Positions 46,796 through 55,186 of a stretch of DNA of 64,000 bases are shown here, in pieces; within the stretch, counting starts at the first letter, position 1; each line of letters starts with the position of its first letter. The stretch is from Hymenobacter citatus (GTDB lineage Bacteria; Bacteroidota; Bacteroidia; Cytophagales; Hymenobacteraceae), in NCBI RefSeq assembly GCF_014333615.1, contig NZ_JACSCY010000003.1:124001-188000 (forward strand), given 5' to 3'. Position numbers and translations under genes: made by a program. The notes beneath the pieces were generated by a model that worked only from the letters and a program-made list of their open reading frames with translations, was not told the DNA's origin and did no database searches.

Positions 46796-47785
46796 TTATT
46801 TCCGGCGCGTATTACCTGGCCGGCGCTTGTCTACGGGGTCGGCGTCGGCGGTGCCGCGCTTGTCGTAGCCTTTCTCTTTGTCGTAGATCAGCACGCCGTT
46901 GCGGTTGTACTCCATCACCAGTTCGGGCGTGGCTACCTCCGGCTCGTAACCCGATTCGCCGTAGGCGTATACATAATGGCGTCGGTCCTTTAGGTTGCGG
47001 AAGCCCCAATAGTTGATCCAGAGGCCTACCTTCTTACCGTTCTCGAACTGACCGTCCCATTCGCGCTGGCCATTTTCGTTGTAGCGCACATAGTCGCCTT
47101 CCAGCTCGCCGTTCACGTACGGAATCACTTCTTTCAGCTGCTTGTGCTCGGCGTCGTAGTACGAAATAACGGCGTCGCGGGGGAAGCCCATTTCATAGTG
47201 CACTTTGTCCTGTAAGATGTTGTCGGGTGTGGTTTGCTCCCAGCGGAGGTGGCGGGTACCTACCGCAAAGAACCCGGTTTCCACTACTTTTCCGCCTTTC
47301 AACCGCTTGTAGGGGCCGTGTAGCACCAGACTCTTTGGGTCTAGCTCGCCAGGGCTAGCTTTATAAATGCGATGTTTACTAGCATCGTAGATATAGCGGC
47401 CGGGCGCCTGAAGATTGGGCTGCTGAAAGTTTTTGAGGTAGTAGAATATCTCAACCTGCTGATTTTTCCCCTTCGGTCCCGACTTGGCATAACCCTTCTT
47501 GATGGGCTGGCCCATGAAGATGTTCTTCTTTTTTTTAGGTTTGCGCTGCTCCGCTTTGGCTTTTGCCTTCGCTGCTTTTTCCTGTTCCTTAGTCAGTGCC
47601 ACCCGCTTATTGGTGAGCGAAGGCGCACTGGCCGTATCGCTGGCGGTGGTCAACGAATCGGTAGTAGCCAGTAAGGTAGCCGCATCGGGCTGACTGCTGA
47701 ACGACACGGTTTTGCGGGTACAGGCTTCCGTCAGCGGTAGCAGCAGAGCCAGAAGTCCGACAAGGGGTAAACGGGTACTACGCAT
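46796..47785 (-). CDS. MORN-like repeat lipoprotein
   Basis: A 329-residue predicted lipoprotein (signal LPLVGLLALLLPLTEAC). After a Lys/Ala-rich, highly charged stretch (about 60-95) it has repeated YxxGxxxG-type units such as LVLHGPYKRLKGGKVVETG, VNGELEGDYVRYNENGQREW and GQFENGKKVGLWINYW, like MORN or YwqK-type proteins. Start MRSTRLPLVG was preferred to an upstream extension that runs into a GTGARATG repeat remnant. Function unknown, possibly envelope-associated. Confidence 0.75.
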   Translation of the reverse strand: MRSTRLPLVGLLALLLPLTEACTRKTVSFSSQPDAATLLATTDSLTTASDTASAPSLTNKRVALTKEQEKAAKAKAKAEQRKPKKKKNIFMGQPIKKGYAKSGPKGKNQQVEIFYYLKNFQQPNLQAPGRYIYDASKHRIYKASPGELDPKSLVLHGPYKRLKGGKVVETGFFAVGTRHLRWEQTTPDNILQDKVHYEMGFPRDAVISYYDAEHKQLKEVIPYVNGELEGDYVRYNENGQREWDGQFENGKKVGLWINYWGFRNLKDRRHYVYAYGESGYEPEVATPELVMEYNRNGVLIYDKEKGYDKRGTADADPVDKRRPGNTRRK

Positions 47786-47857
47786 GCAAACAGGGTAGGA
47801 AAGGTAGCCAAAGAATATCCCAGCCAAACGTAAAGATACACCGCTTTGGTGCCCAAT

Positions 47858-47886
47858 GGTGAGTAGTGAAATGGTGAGATAGTGAG
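47858..47886. repeat. Lone GTGARATG-type tandem repeat remnant
   Basis: Four degenerate 8-mers (GTGAGTA, GTGAAATG, GTGAGATA, GTGAG) without a nearby partner arm or core; same wording as the outer arms at 58053 and 59093. It lies between the MORN-like gene start and the htpG terminator. Confidence 0.75.
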
Positions 47887-47945
47887 TAAGTCGGGCTTTC
47901 ATCATCTAAATAAAACTCACCGAAACCCACTTTCCTTAAACAACA

Positions 47946-47982
47946 AAAAGCCCGCCTACCTTGTAACAGGCAGCGGGCTTTT
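47946..47982 (-). terminator. Terminator of htpG
   Basis: AAAAGCCCGC (47946-47955) pairs with GCGGGCTTTT (47973-47982), and inner CCT...AGG bases pair further. It starts 46 bp after the htpG stop and has T-residues on both sides. Confidence 0.88.
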
Positions 47983-48028
47983 GTACTCTTTAAAACTTCT
48001 CAGACTTTCTTGTACTGAGCAACCTCCT

Positions 48029-49873
48029 CTATTCGGCCGTTAGGAGGTCGGCGCTGCGTTTTACGAAAGCCGTTAGCGCTTCGCCTTTCAGCATACCCTG
48101 GCTGAGGAGGGCCAGATCAAAGGCTTGCTTGGCGAGCTTCTGGCCGGCCTCACCCTCCTGTGCCAGCACGCGCTGGGCCACGGGGTGGTTGGCATTTACA
48201 CTCACCGTGTAGCTGTCGGGTAAGGAGCCGAACATCTGCATGCCGCCACCGCCGCCCACACGCTGCATATCCTTCATGCGGCGCATAAATTCGGGCACCG
48301 TCACAATCACCGGCGCATCTTGTGGCGACAGGGCTTCTACCTGCACCTGCATGTGCTCGTTGTTGATAGCGGCTTTGTATACCTCCGTCAGCTTGGTTTT
48401 GTCGTCGTCGCTGAGCACGCTTTCGGTCGTCTCATCCTTCTCGATGAGCTTGCCTACCGTGTCGGCGTCCACGCGCTTGAAGGTTACTTTCTCTAGCTTC
48501 TGCTCCAGCTGCCCAATGAAGTGCGGGTCGAGCACGGCGTTCAGCTTCAGTACCGAGTAACCTCTATCCAGGGCCGCCTGCACGTAGCCGTGCTGGGCCT
48601 CGGGGTCGGTGGTGTAGAGGATAACTGTCTGGTCGTTCTTGTCCTTCTGGTTGGCCTGGATGTGCTCCTGGTACTCGTTCAGCGTATAATATTTGCCGGC
48701 AGTATCCTGTACCAACACAATATCCTTGGCGCGGTCGTAGAACTTATCGTCCGACAGCATGCCGTACTTCACAAACAAACCGATATCCGACCACTTCTGC
48801 TCGTAGCCTTCGCGGTCTTTGCGGAACAGCTCGGCCAGCTTATCGGCTACCTTTTTGGTGATGTAGGTGTTGATTTTCTTCACCGCCGCATCGGCCTGCA
48901 AGAAGCTGCGCGACACGTTCAGGGGAATATCCGGCGAGTCAATTACGCCGTGCAGCAGCATCAGGAACTCGGGCACCACGTCCTTCACCTCATCGGTGAT
49001 GAACACCTGACGCGAGTAGAGCTGAATCTTGTTGCGCTGCAATTGCAGCTCGTCCTTGATTTTGGGGAAGTACAGGATACCCGTCAGGTTGAAGGGGTAG
49101 TCCACGTTCAGGTGAATCCAGAACAGCGGCGGCTCCGAGAAGGGGTATAGCTCCTGGTAGAACTTGGTGTAGTCCTCGTCGGTCAGCTCCGAAGGCTGCT
49201 TGGTCCAGATGGGGGCTGTCTGGTTGATTACCTCGCCTTCGAACTCAATCGGGATGGGTAGGAACTTGCAGTACTTGCTGAGGATGCTTTTCAGGCGAGC
49301 TTCTTCCAGAAACTCATCCGAATCTTCGGCTACGTGCAGTACTACGTCAGTGCCACGCTCAGCTTTTTCGTGCTCGCCAGTGGGCTCATCCAAGGTAAAC
49401 TCGGTGCTACCATCGCAGGTCCAGTGGGCCGTCAGCGTATCCTCTTTATACGACTTCGACCAGATTTCTACCTCTTTGGCTACCATGAAAGCTGAGTAGA
49501 AACCTAAGCCAAACTGCCCGATAATCTGGTCTTTGGTGGCGGCATCCTTCTCCTTGTACTGCTCCACAAACTCGGTGGCGCCGGAAAAGGCAATCTGGTT
49601 GATGTATTTCTTAATCTCCTCGGCTGTCATGCCAATGCCGCGGTCGGAGATGGTGATTTTGCGGGCTTCCTTGTCCACCGTCACGCGTACTTTCAGCTCG
49701 CCCAACTCGCCTTTAAACTCGCCCAGCTGAGCCAGGCTCTTCAGCTTCTGGGTGGCGTCCACGGCATTGCTCACCAGCTCGCGCAGGAAGATTTCGTGGT
49801 CGGAGTACAGAAATTTCTTGATGATGGGGAAGATATTCTCGGTGTGAATCGAGATGCTACCTTTCTCTTGCAT
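48029..49873 (-). CDS. htpG: Molecular chaperone HtpG (Hsp90 family)
   Basis: ATP-dependent cytoplasmic chaperone. The 614-residue product starts MQEKGSISIHTENIFPIIKK and has FLRELVSNAVDAT, DRGIGMTAEEI, GQFGLGFYSAFMVA and the middle-domain segment SRSFLQADAAVKKI; a C-terminal dimerisation part is present. Slightly shorter than E. coli HtpG, as usual for Bacteroidota. Start chosen by family N terminus. Confidence 0.97.
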   Translation of the reverse strand: MQEKGSISIHTENIFPIIKKFLYSDHEIFLRELVSNAVDATQKLKSLAQLGEFKGELGELKVRVTVDKEARKITISDRGIGMTAEEIKKYINQIAFSGATEFVEQYKEKDAATKDQIIGQFGLGFYSAFMVAKEVEIWSKSYKEDTLTAHWTCDGSTEFTLDEPTGEHEKAERGTDVVLHVAEDSDEFLEEARLKSILSKYCKFLPIPIEFEGEVINQTAPIWTKQPSELTDEDYTKFYQELYPFSEPPLFWIHLNVDYPFNLTGILYFPKIKDELQLQRNKIQLYSRQVFITDEVKDVVPEFLMLLHGVIDSPDIPLNVSRSFLQADAAVKKINTYITKKVADKLAELFRKDREGYEQKWSDIGLFVKYGMLSDDKFYDRAKDIVLVQDTAGKYYTLNEYQEHIQANQKDKNDQTVILYTTDPEAQHGYVQAALDRGYSVLKLNAVLDPHFIGQLEQKLEKVTFKRVDADTVGKLIEKDETTESVLSDDDKTKLTEVYKAAINNEHMQVQVEALSPQDAPVIVTVPEFMRRMKDMQRVGGGGGMQMFGSLPDSYTVSVNANHPVAQRVLAQEGEAGQKLAKQAFDLALLSQGMLKGEALTAFVKRSADLLTAE

Positions 49874-50008
49874 AACAGGAATATTAGGGTGAACAGACAA
49901 TTTCAGGCGCCGAGTGGCGCAGTGCCCTGCTCCCTTCAAAAGATATTCCACGAGCCTTTTGGCTGCCAGTTTGACAGCGCTTTGCGGTACCCTACCTTCA
50001 AAACCGGC

Positions 50009-50449
50009 TTATACGGCGGCCAGCCACTGCCGATGCAATTGCGCTGCGCATTCCTCATCCATCAGCGCCAGCCAATCCAAAGCCGCCAATACTTCAGTGA
50101 AATACTGCATATCGCAATGAGTGGTGGGGAGGGCATTGTCTACCAGATTTTCCAACGCCAGCTGATTGTGCAACGAGGAAGGGAGCAGTATAGCCAGCGC
50201 CTGAATATGCAACCGCCGATATTGAGGCAACCAGCTTTCACTCAGCCAGTGCTGGTGTATGAGGCTCACAGCGGGTAGGCTACTGACATCGGCCAGCCAG
50301 CGAAAGGGCTTCAACTCGTCGGACAGCTGCAACAGTTGCTCAAAGACCTCCTTAAAAGCTACGTCTTTGGATGCATCGACCCATTTCCACCATAGCAACC
50401 GCAAGTTGGCATCAAAGAGAACCGTAACACAAGGAAACCGATAGATCAT
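50009..50449 (-). CDS. Small STAS-like hypothetical protein, paralogue 1
   Basis: A 146-residue protein that I cannot firmly name. The pattern beta-strand CVTVLFDANLRLLWWKW, helix FKEVFEQLLQLSDEL, strand RWLADVSSLPAVSL, helix QHWLSESWLPQYRRL, strand IQALAILLP, helix HNQLALENLVDN and a terminal helix with FTEVLAALDWL resembles STAS/SpoIIAA-like folds. The same order and spacing occur in the next gene on the strand, so they are paralogues. Starts MIYRFPC at 50449. No neighbouring kinase or phosphatase. Confidence 0.6.
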   Translation of the reverse strand: MIYRFPCVTVLFDANLRLLWWKWVDASKDVAFKEVFEQLLQLSDELKPFRWLADVSSLPAVSLIHQHWLSESWLPQYRRLHIQALAILLPSSLHNQLALENLVDNALPTTHCDMQYFTEVLAALDWLALMDEECAAQLHRQWLAAV

Positions 50450-50719
50450 TATACTATTCCGGCTAGACCATACCACGGAATAGATAAATTTACTGTTGAG
50501 CTTAGCAACGAGATATGTCTTTTCGGCCGTTGGAGAGCTTCACCCGGCGAACAATCCCCTTCGTTACACGAATAGCATTTCTGGTGTATCGCTGGCAGCG
50601 GTAGGGAGCGGACTTGTTGGGCGCAACAGTCCCGATAGTAAGCGCAGCATCTTTTTCATAGCAGTAAGCGGCAAACAGGTTGACTACTACAAAATTGCAC
50701 TGCTACTACTACCTCAATA

Positions 50720-51211
50720 TTATGAGCACGTTACGCTTACGTAATGTTTGTCAGACGTTGCTGCAGCTAGCGTGCTGGGGCGGTGCCATTCCTGCTGTGA
50801 TGCCGGTAGCAGTGGCGAATCTCCGGTAACCCATTCGAGTGCATCTTCTGCCTCCGAAAAAAACTGAATATCAAAATGAATAAGCGCTTGTGCCATCCAC
50901 AAGATACTCTCTACTACCATCTGGTTGTAGAGGCTACGGGGCGGCATCACCAATGCTACTTGCTGTAGTGGTTGGCTTGCCATTTTTGGAAGCCACGTCA
51001 GACTGATCCAAGCCTGCTCCATTATATCAATATCTGGCAAGTCGTGCAGATCCAATACTACACGTGTAACTGCTTGTTGCTCTGCTATTTCCAGTATACG
51101 TAATAACCCTTGTTTGAAGTCTTGCATAGAGTGCCCGGCTTTCCATTGAGTACGCAGCAGCCGAAGCTCGTCGGCATACTGAATAAGCATATAATCTAAG
51201 TCATATAACAT
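50720..51211 (-). CDS. Small STAS-like hypothetical protein, paralogue 2
   Basis: A 163-residue relative of the preceding entry: MLIQYADELRLLRTQW, helix MQDFKQGLLRILEIAEQQ, strand RVVLDLHDLPDIDI, then QAWISLTWLPKMASQPLQQVALVMP and FFSEAEDALEWV near the end. The last about 25 residues extend beyond the paralogue. Start MLYDLDYML is 8 bp from an exact -7 box, so the message may have almost no leader. A 270-bp gap separates the two paralogues, in which I see nothing else. Confidence 0.6.
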   Translation of the reverse strand: MLYDLDYMLIQYADELRLLRTQWKAGHSMQDFKQGLLRILEIAEQQAVTRVVLDLHDLPDIDIMEQAWISLTWLPKMASQPLQQVALVMPPRSLYNQMVVESILWMAQALIHFDIQFFSEAEDALEWVTGDSPLLPASQQEWHRPSTLAAATSDKHYVSVTCS

Positions 51212-51219
51212 GATGCAGG

Positions 51220-51227
51220 CAAAGGTA
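51220..51227 (-). promoter_or_regulatory. Exact -7 promoter box before STAS-like paralogue 2
   Basis: CAAAGGTA reads TACCTTTG on the minus strand. It is 8 bp from the ATG, implying a leader of only a few bases or an initiation site further in. A -33 TTTG is present at 51257-51260 but too far (29 bp). Confidence 0.45.
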
Positions 51228-51528
51228 TATCGATTTCCGTTTATATATGAATTATGCAAAAAATATTTATTCAAATCTATTATTTGGATCTGTATTCCAA
51301 GGAGTAGAATACAGTAATGTCGTATATAATACTTTATTTATCAGAATAAATGCGTTCATAAATAAGCTAAATGCGCTATACCAATGAAGGCCTTCGTCAG
51401 CTTATCCCATAAATGGAAACAGATTATACTGCAAATAGTTCAATATAACCTGTTACACTATTTAATTGTATTATTCTTATATAACATTACTTAATGACAG
51501 CTTCTCGGGCCGTTGCACAACTTTCTGC
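51228..51528. other. AT-rich gene-free stretch
   Basis: Between the STAS-like gene and the TonB receptor gene. Markedly richer in A/T than its surroundings, with many TATA-type words, and no credible coding frame or hairpin that I can support. It probably holds the promoter regions of the two divergent genes. Confidence 0.5.
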
Positions 51529-51536
51529 TACTTTTG
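51529..51536 (+). promoter_or_regulatory. Exact -7 promoter box of the TonB receptor gene
   Basis: TACTTTTG matches TAnnTTTG. Transcription would start about 51543, next to an in-frame ATG at 51542, which argues that the later ATG at 51611, just before the signal peptide, is the real start. Confidence 0.55.
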
Positions 51537-51610
51537 AATAGATGAAGCGCTGCTTTACGGAGGTCGACTGCAATGGTTACCATTTGGCGCTTTATCTCAT
51601 GCAGCTGTTT

Positions 51611-54067
51611 ATGACCCGTTATCTGATTTTTGTTGGTCTGCTCGCTCAGAGCGCTTTCGCCCAAACCACCACTCCAGCAGCATCTACAGCACGCGCTACA
51701 GTGTCTTCGCCAGTTACGGGCCGCGTGATAGATGCCGACACGCACGAGGCGTTGCCAGGGGTTACCGTGCTATTTCAGGATTTGCGGCAGGCCACTGCCA
51801 CTGGTTCCGATGGGACGTTTAGCTTCTCCAATCTGCCGCGCGGGCGGTTTTTGGTGCAGGTCCGTTCTCTGGGGTATACTACCCTGGTGCGCACCGTGGA
51901 CACGGGTAGCGGGCAGCCGTTGGAATTAACCCTCATGCCGGCCACTACCGAAATTGGGCAGGTAGTGGTAACGGGTGTGTCGGCGGCTACGGAAATGCGA
52001 CGCTCGCCTGTGCCTACCACCATCATTAGTAATAAAGAGCTGAGCCAGCGGGCCAGCACCAACGCCGTAGACGCATTGGCTCATACGCCCGGCGTGGCCC
52101 AAATTACCACTGGGCCAGCCATTAGCAAGCCCATTATCCGAGGATTGGGAGCCAACCGCGTGATTATGCTGAACAACGGTGCCAAGCAGGAAGGCCAGCA
52201 GTGGGGCGACGAACACGGCATCGAAATCGACCAGTACTCGGTGGACCGGGTAGAGATTATCAAAGGTCCTGGCTCACTGCTCTACGGCTCCGATGGCATG
52301 GCCGGCGTTATCAACTTCCTACCCGCCGACCCCGTGGAGGAAGGCAAGGTGCTGGGGGCAGTATCGGCCAACTACCAGACCAATAACCACCTGCAAGGCT
52401 ACTCGCTGATGAATGCCGGCAACCGCAACGGGCTGAACTGGCTGGTGCGCGGCACTGGCAAACTAGCCGGCCCCTACCGCAATCCATATGATGGCCGCGT
52501 GTTCAACTCGGGTTTTCGGGAGCTGGACGGCAACGGCTATGTGGGGCTAAATAAGAGTTGGGGCTTTGCGCACCTCACGTTCAACTCCTTTAACCAGGAG
52601 CTAGGCCTGACCGAAGGCGACCGGGAGGAGGCCACCGGCCGCTTTCTGAAGGATGTGCGCGTAGGCACCGACGCCGTGGCCACGGTGCCCGTGAGCAGTA
52701 GCGACCTGCGCGGCTACGGCCTGTCGGTGCCGCGCCAGCAGGTAAACCACCTGCGCATTGGCACCGACAACAACTTTATTCTGGGCCAGAGCCGTCTGAC
52801 GCTGAACGTGGGCTGGCAGCAAAACCTGCGCCGCGAGTTTGGCGACGTGCTAGCCCCCAACGAGCCCGAGCTGTACTTTCAACTGCACACCGTAGACTAC
52901 GCCGCCCGCTATTTTCTACCCGAAAAAAACGGTTGGAACACGACGCTCGGGGTGAGTGGCCAAGCACAGCAGAACCGCAACAAAGGCGTAGAGTTCCTGA
53001 TTCCGGCGTATCGGCTGTTTGATGGGGGCGTATTTGGCGTTACCAAAAAAACCATTGGCAAGCTCGACTTGAGCGGCGGCCTGCGTTACGACATTCGGCG
53101 CATCAAAGCCGAGGCGCTCTACCTAAATGCCGATGAGCAGCCCGTGCCGGCCGACGCGCCGGGCGCCGAAACCAAGTTTGGTAGCTTCACCAGCACCTTT
53201 CGCAACGTGTCGGGTAGCGCGGGCGGGGCCTTCAATGCTACCGATGATCTAACACTGAAGGCCAACGTGTCGCGCGGGTTTCGGGCACCCAATATTGCCG
53301 AGCTGGGCTCCAATGGGCAGCACGAAGGCACTATCCGCTACGAAATTGGGGAGCCCAACCTGCGGGCTGAGGTGAGCACCCAGCTGGACGCCGGCGTGAG
53401 CTATACCACGCAGCACATCAGCCTGAACGTGGATGCGTTTCATAACCGCATCAACCACTACATCTTCCCCAGTCGCCTGGCTACTGCTTCGGGCGCCGAC
53501 TCTATTGCTGCCACTGGCGACCCAGTGTTTCGGTACGGCCAGGGCGATGCCCGGCTAATAGGCGGCGAGGTCAGCCTCGACATACACCCCCACCCGCTGG
53601 ACTGGCTGCATTTCGAAAATACCTTTTCGATGGTGCGGGCCACCCAACTCCACCAGCCCGATAGCACGCGCTACCTACCCTTTATTCCGGCCAATCGGTT
53701 TCAGTCGGAGCTGCGGGTGAACTTTCGGAAGGTAGGGCAAAGCCAGCACCTGGCGAACCTCTACGCCAGCTTTCTGGTGGAACACACCTTTGCGCAGGAC
53801 CGTTTCTACGCGGCCTACTCCACCGAGACCCGCACACCCGGCTACACCCTTTGCAATGCCAGCCTGGGCACCGATGTACGCAATGCCAACGCGCAAACGC
53901 TCTTCAGCCTCTACCTGGCCGCCAACAACCTGTTTGATGTGGGTTACCAGAGTCACCTGAGCCGCCTGAAATACGCCGACGTCAACAACGTGACCGGCCG
54001 ACGCGGCGTATTCAATATGGGCCGCAACGTGAGCGTGAAGCTGGTAGTCCCGCTGGCGTTTAACTGA
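51611..54067 (+). CDS. TonB-dependent receptor with N-terminal carboxypeptidase-regulatory-like domain
   Basis: Outer-membrane active importer. From the ATG at 51611 the product is 818 residues: signal peptide (MTRYLIFVGLLAQSAFAQ), a regulatory-like beta domain (VTGRVIDADTHEALPGVTV, about 30-110), plug with PIIRGLGANRVIMLNNGAKQ and VEIIKGPGSLLYGSDGMAGV, then a 22-strand-type barrel ending VSVKLVVPLAF. The plug wording (QWGDEHGIEIDQYSVDRVEI) resembles metal receptors of the ZnuD type. A metal exporter gene follows, supporting metal handling; the ligand is inferred. Confidence 0.9.
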   Translation: MTRYLIFVGLLAQSAFAQTTTPAASTARATVSSPVTGRVIDADTHEALPGVTVLFQDLRQATATGSDGTFSFSNLPRGRFLVQVRSLGYTTLVRTVDTGSGQPLELTLMPATTEIGQVVVTGVSAATEMRRSPVPTTIISNKELSQRASTNAVDALAHTPGVAQITTGPAISKPIIRGLGANRVIMLNNGAKQEGQQWGDEHGIEIDQYSVDRVEIIKGPGSLLYGSDGMAGVINFLPADPVEEGKVLGAVSANYQTNNHLQGYSLMNAGNRNGLNWLVRGTGKLAGPYRNPYDGRVFNSGFRELDGNGYVGLNKSWGFAHLTFNSFNQELGLTEGDREEATGRFLKDVRVGTDAVATVPVSSSDLRGYGLSVPRQQVNHLRIGTDNNFILGQSRLTLNVGWQQNLRREFGDVLAPNEPELYFQLHTVDYAARYFLPEKNGWNTTLGVSGQAQQNRNKGVEFLIPAYRLFDGGVFGVTKKTIGKLDLSGGLRYDIRRIKAEALYLNADEQPVPADAPGAETKFGSFTSTFRNVSGSAGGAFNATDDLTLKANVSRGFRAPNIAELGSNGQHEGTIRYEIGEPNLRAEVSTQLDAGVSYTTQHISLNVDAFHNRINHYIFPSRLATASGADSIAATGDPVFRYGQGDARLIGGEVSLDIHPHPLDWLHFENTFSMVRATQLHQPDSTRYLPFIPANRFQSELRVNFRKVGQSQHLANLYASFLVEHTFAQDRFYAAYSTETRTPGYTLCNASLGTDVRNANAQTLFSLYLAANNLFDVGYQSHLSRLKYADVNNVTGRRGVFNMGRNVSVKLVVPLAFN

Positions 54068-54095
54068 GTGGCTTCTAATAATAGAACGTCATTTC

Positions 54096-54142
54096 GACCC
54101 TGTCTGTCATCCTTCGCTCCGCTCAGGATGACAGACAGGGTC
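54096..54142. repeat. Short member of the dispersed hairpin family, before the CDF gene
   Basis: Perfect 18-bp arms (GACCCTGTCTGTCATCCT at 54096-54113; complement 54125-54142) with an 11-base loop of TCGCTCCGCTC, sharing TGTCATCCT..AGGATGACA with the large copies. It ends 11 bp before the CDF start codon, where the hairpin could hide the ribosome site. Confidence 0.85.
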
Positions 54143-54153
54143 TCCTTCTCCGC

Positions 54154-55131
54154 ATGGCACACAACCACAACCATTCGCACGACCATAACCACAACCACGG
54201 CGGCCACAGCCACGGCATTCCGGCCGATGGCAACTTTGGAAAAGCCTTTGGTTGGGGCATCGGGCTGAACCTGGTGTTTGTGGTAGCCGAAGCAGCCAGC
54301 GGCTTCTGGGGCAACTCAGCGGCGCTGCTCTCCGATGCGGGCCACAACCTCTCCGATGTGCTTAGTCTGGCCCTTGCCTGGGGCGCCGCGCTGCTGGCCA
54401 AGCGGCAGGCTTCGGCGCGCTACACCTACGGCTACAAGAGCGCCACCATTCAGGCCGCGCTGGTGAATGCGGCTCTGCTGTACGCCGCGCTGGGCTTTAT
54501 CCTGTGGGAAACCATCGACCACCTGCGCCATCCCGAGCCAGTAGATGGCAAGCTAGTAATGCTGATGGCCGGCGCGGGCATTGTTGTGAATGGCTTCACG
54601 GCCTGGCTGTTTAGCAGCGGGCAGAAGGGCGACGTGAATGTGCGCGGGGCCTACCTGCACATGCTCACCGATGCGCTAGTGTCGGTGGGAGTAGTGGTAG
54701 GCGGGGCGCTGGTGTACTTCACCGGCTGGCTGTGGCTCGACCCGATTATTAGCTTCCTAATCCTGGGTATTATCGCTTATGGCTCGTGGGGGTTGCTGCG
54801 CGAAACCGTGCAGCTCAGCCTGCAAGCCGTACCCGATGGCATTGAGCTACCCGAGGTGCGGCAGTTTTTGCTGGATCAGCCCGGTGTGACGCAAGTGCAC
54901 GATCTGCACGTATGGCCCCTCAGCACCCAAGAAACGGCCCTCACGGCCCACCTAGTGCGCCCTGCTACCAGCGAGGACAACCAGTTTCTGAGCCATTTGC
55001 AGGTGGAGTTGCGGGAGCATTTCAACATTGGCCACATCACCGTGCAGCTGGAAGACACCACGCCCGTGCCGCACGAAGACGGCTGCCAAGGATGTGTGGC
55101 GGCGCAGCAGTCGGTAGCAGCGGCTGGCTGA
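54154..55131 (+). CDS. CDF family cation efflux protein with His-rich N terminus
   Basis: Exports divalent metal (typically Zn2+) from the cytoplasm in exchange for protons. The 325-residue product begins with a His/Asn/Asp-rich tail (MAHNHNHSHDHNHNHGGHSH), then six membrane helices. Transport-site HxxxD motifs occur in SDAGHNLSDVLSL and LHMLTDALVSVGV, and a cytoplasmic C-terminal domain has VTQVHDLHVWPLSTQE. A terminal DGCQGC adds possible metal-binding Cys. Same direction as the TonB receptor, 86 bp apart with a hairpin between. Confidence 0.94.
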   Translation: MAHNHNHSHDHNHNHGGHSHGIPADGNFGKAFGWGIGLNLVFVVAEAASGFWGNSAALLSDAGHNLSDVLSLALAWGAALLAKRQASARYTYGYKSATIQAALVNAALLYAALGFILWETIDHLRHPEPVDGKLVMLMAGAGIVVNGFTAWLFSSGQKGDVNVRGAYLHMLTDALVSVGVVVGGALVYFTGWLWLDPIISFLILGIIAYGSWGLLRETVQLSLQAVPDGIELPEVRQFLLDQPGVTQVHDLHVWPLSTQETALTAHLVRPATSEDNQFLSHLQVELREHFNIGHITVQLEDTTPVPHEDGCQGCVAAQQSVAAAG

Positions 55132-55186
55132 GTTGCGGTGGGTAGGCGGAACTGCTTACATTGTTGCAGTCAACCTTTTCCTACCC

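Noticed and set aside
48521..49150. Open frame of 209 codons on the plus strand
   Set aside because: Antisense to htpG; His/Val/Leu-rich shadow pattern.
50496..50744. Plus-strand frame of 82 codons between the STAS-like genes
   Set aside because: Overlaps the end of one of them, has no clear start context and no recognisable composition.
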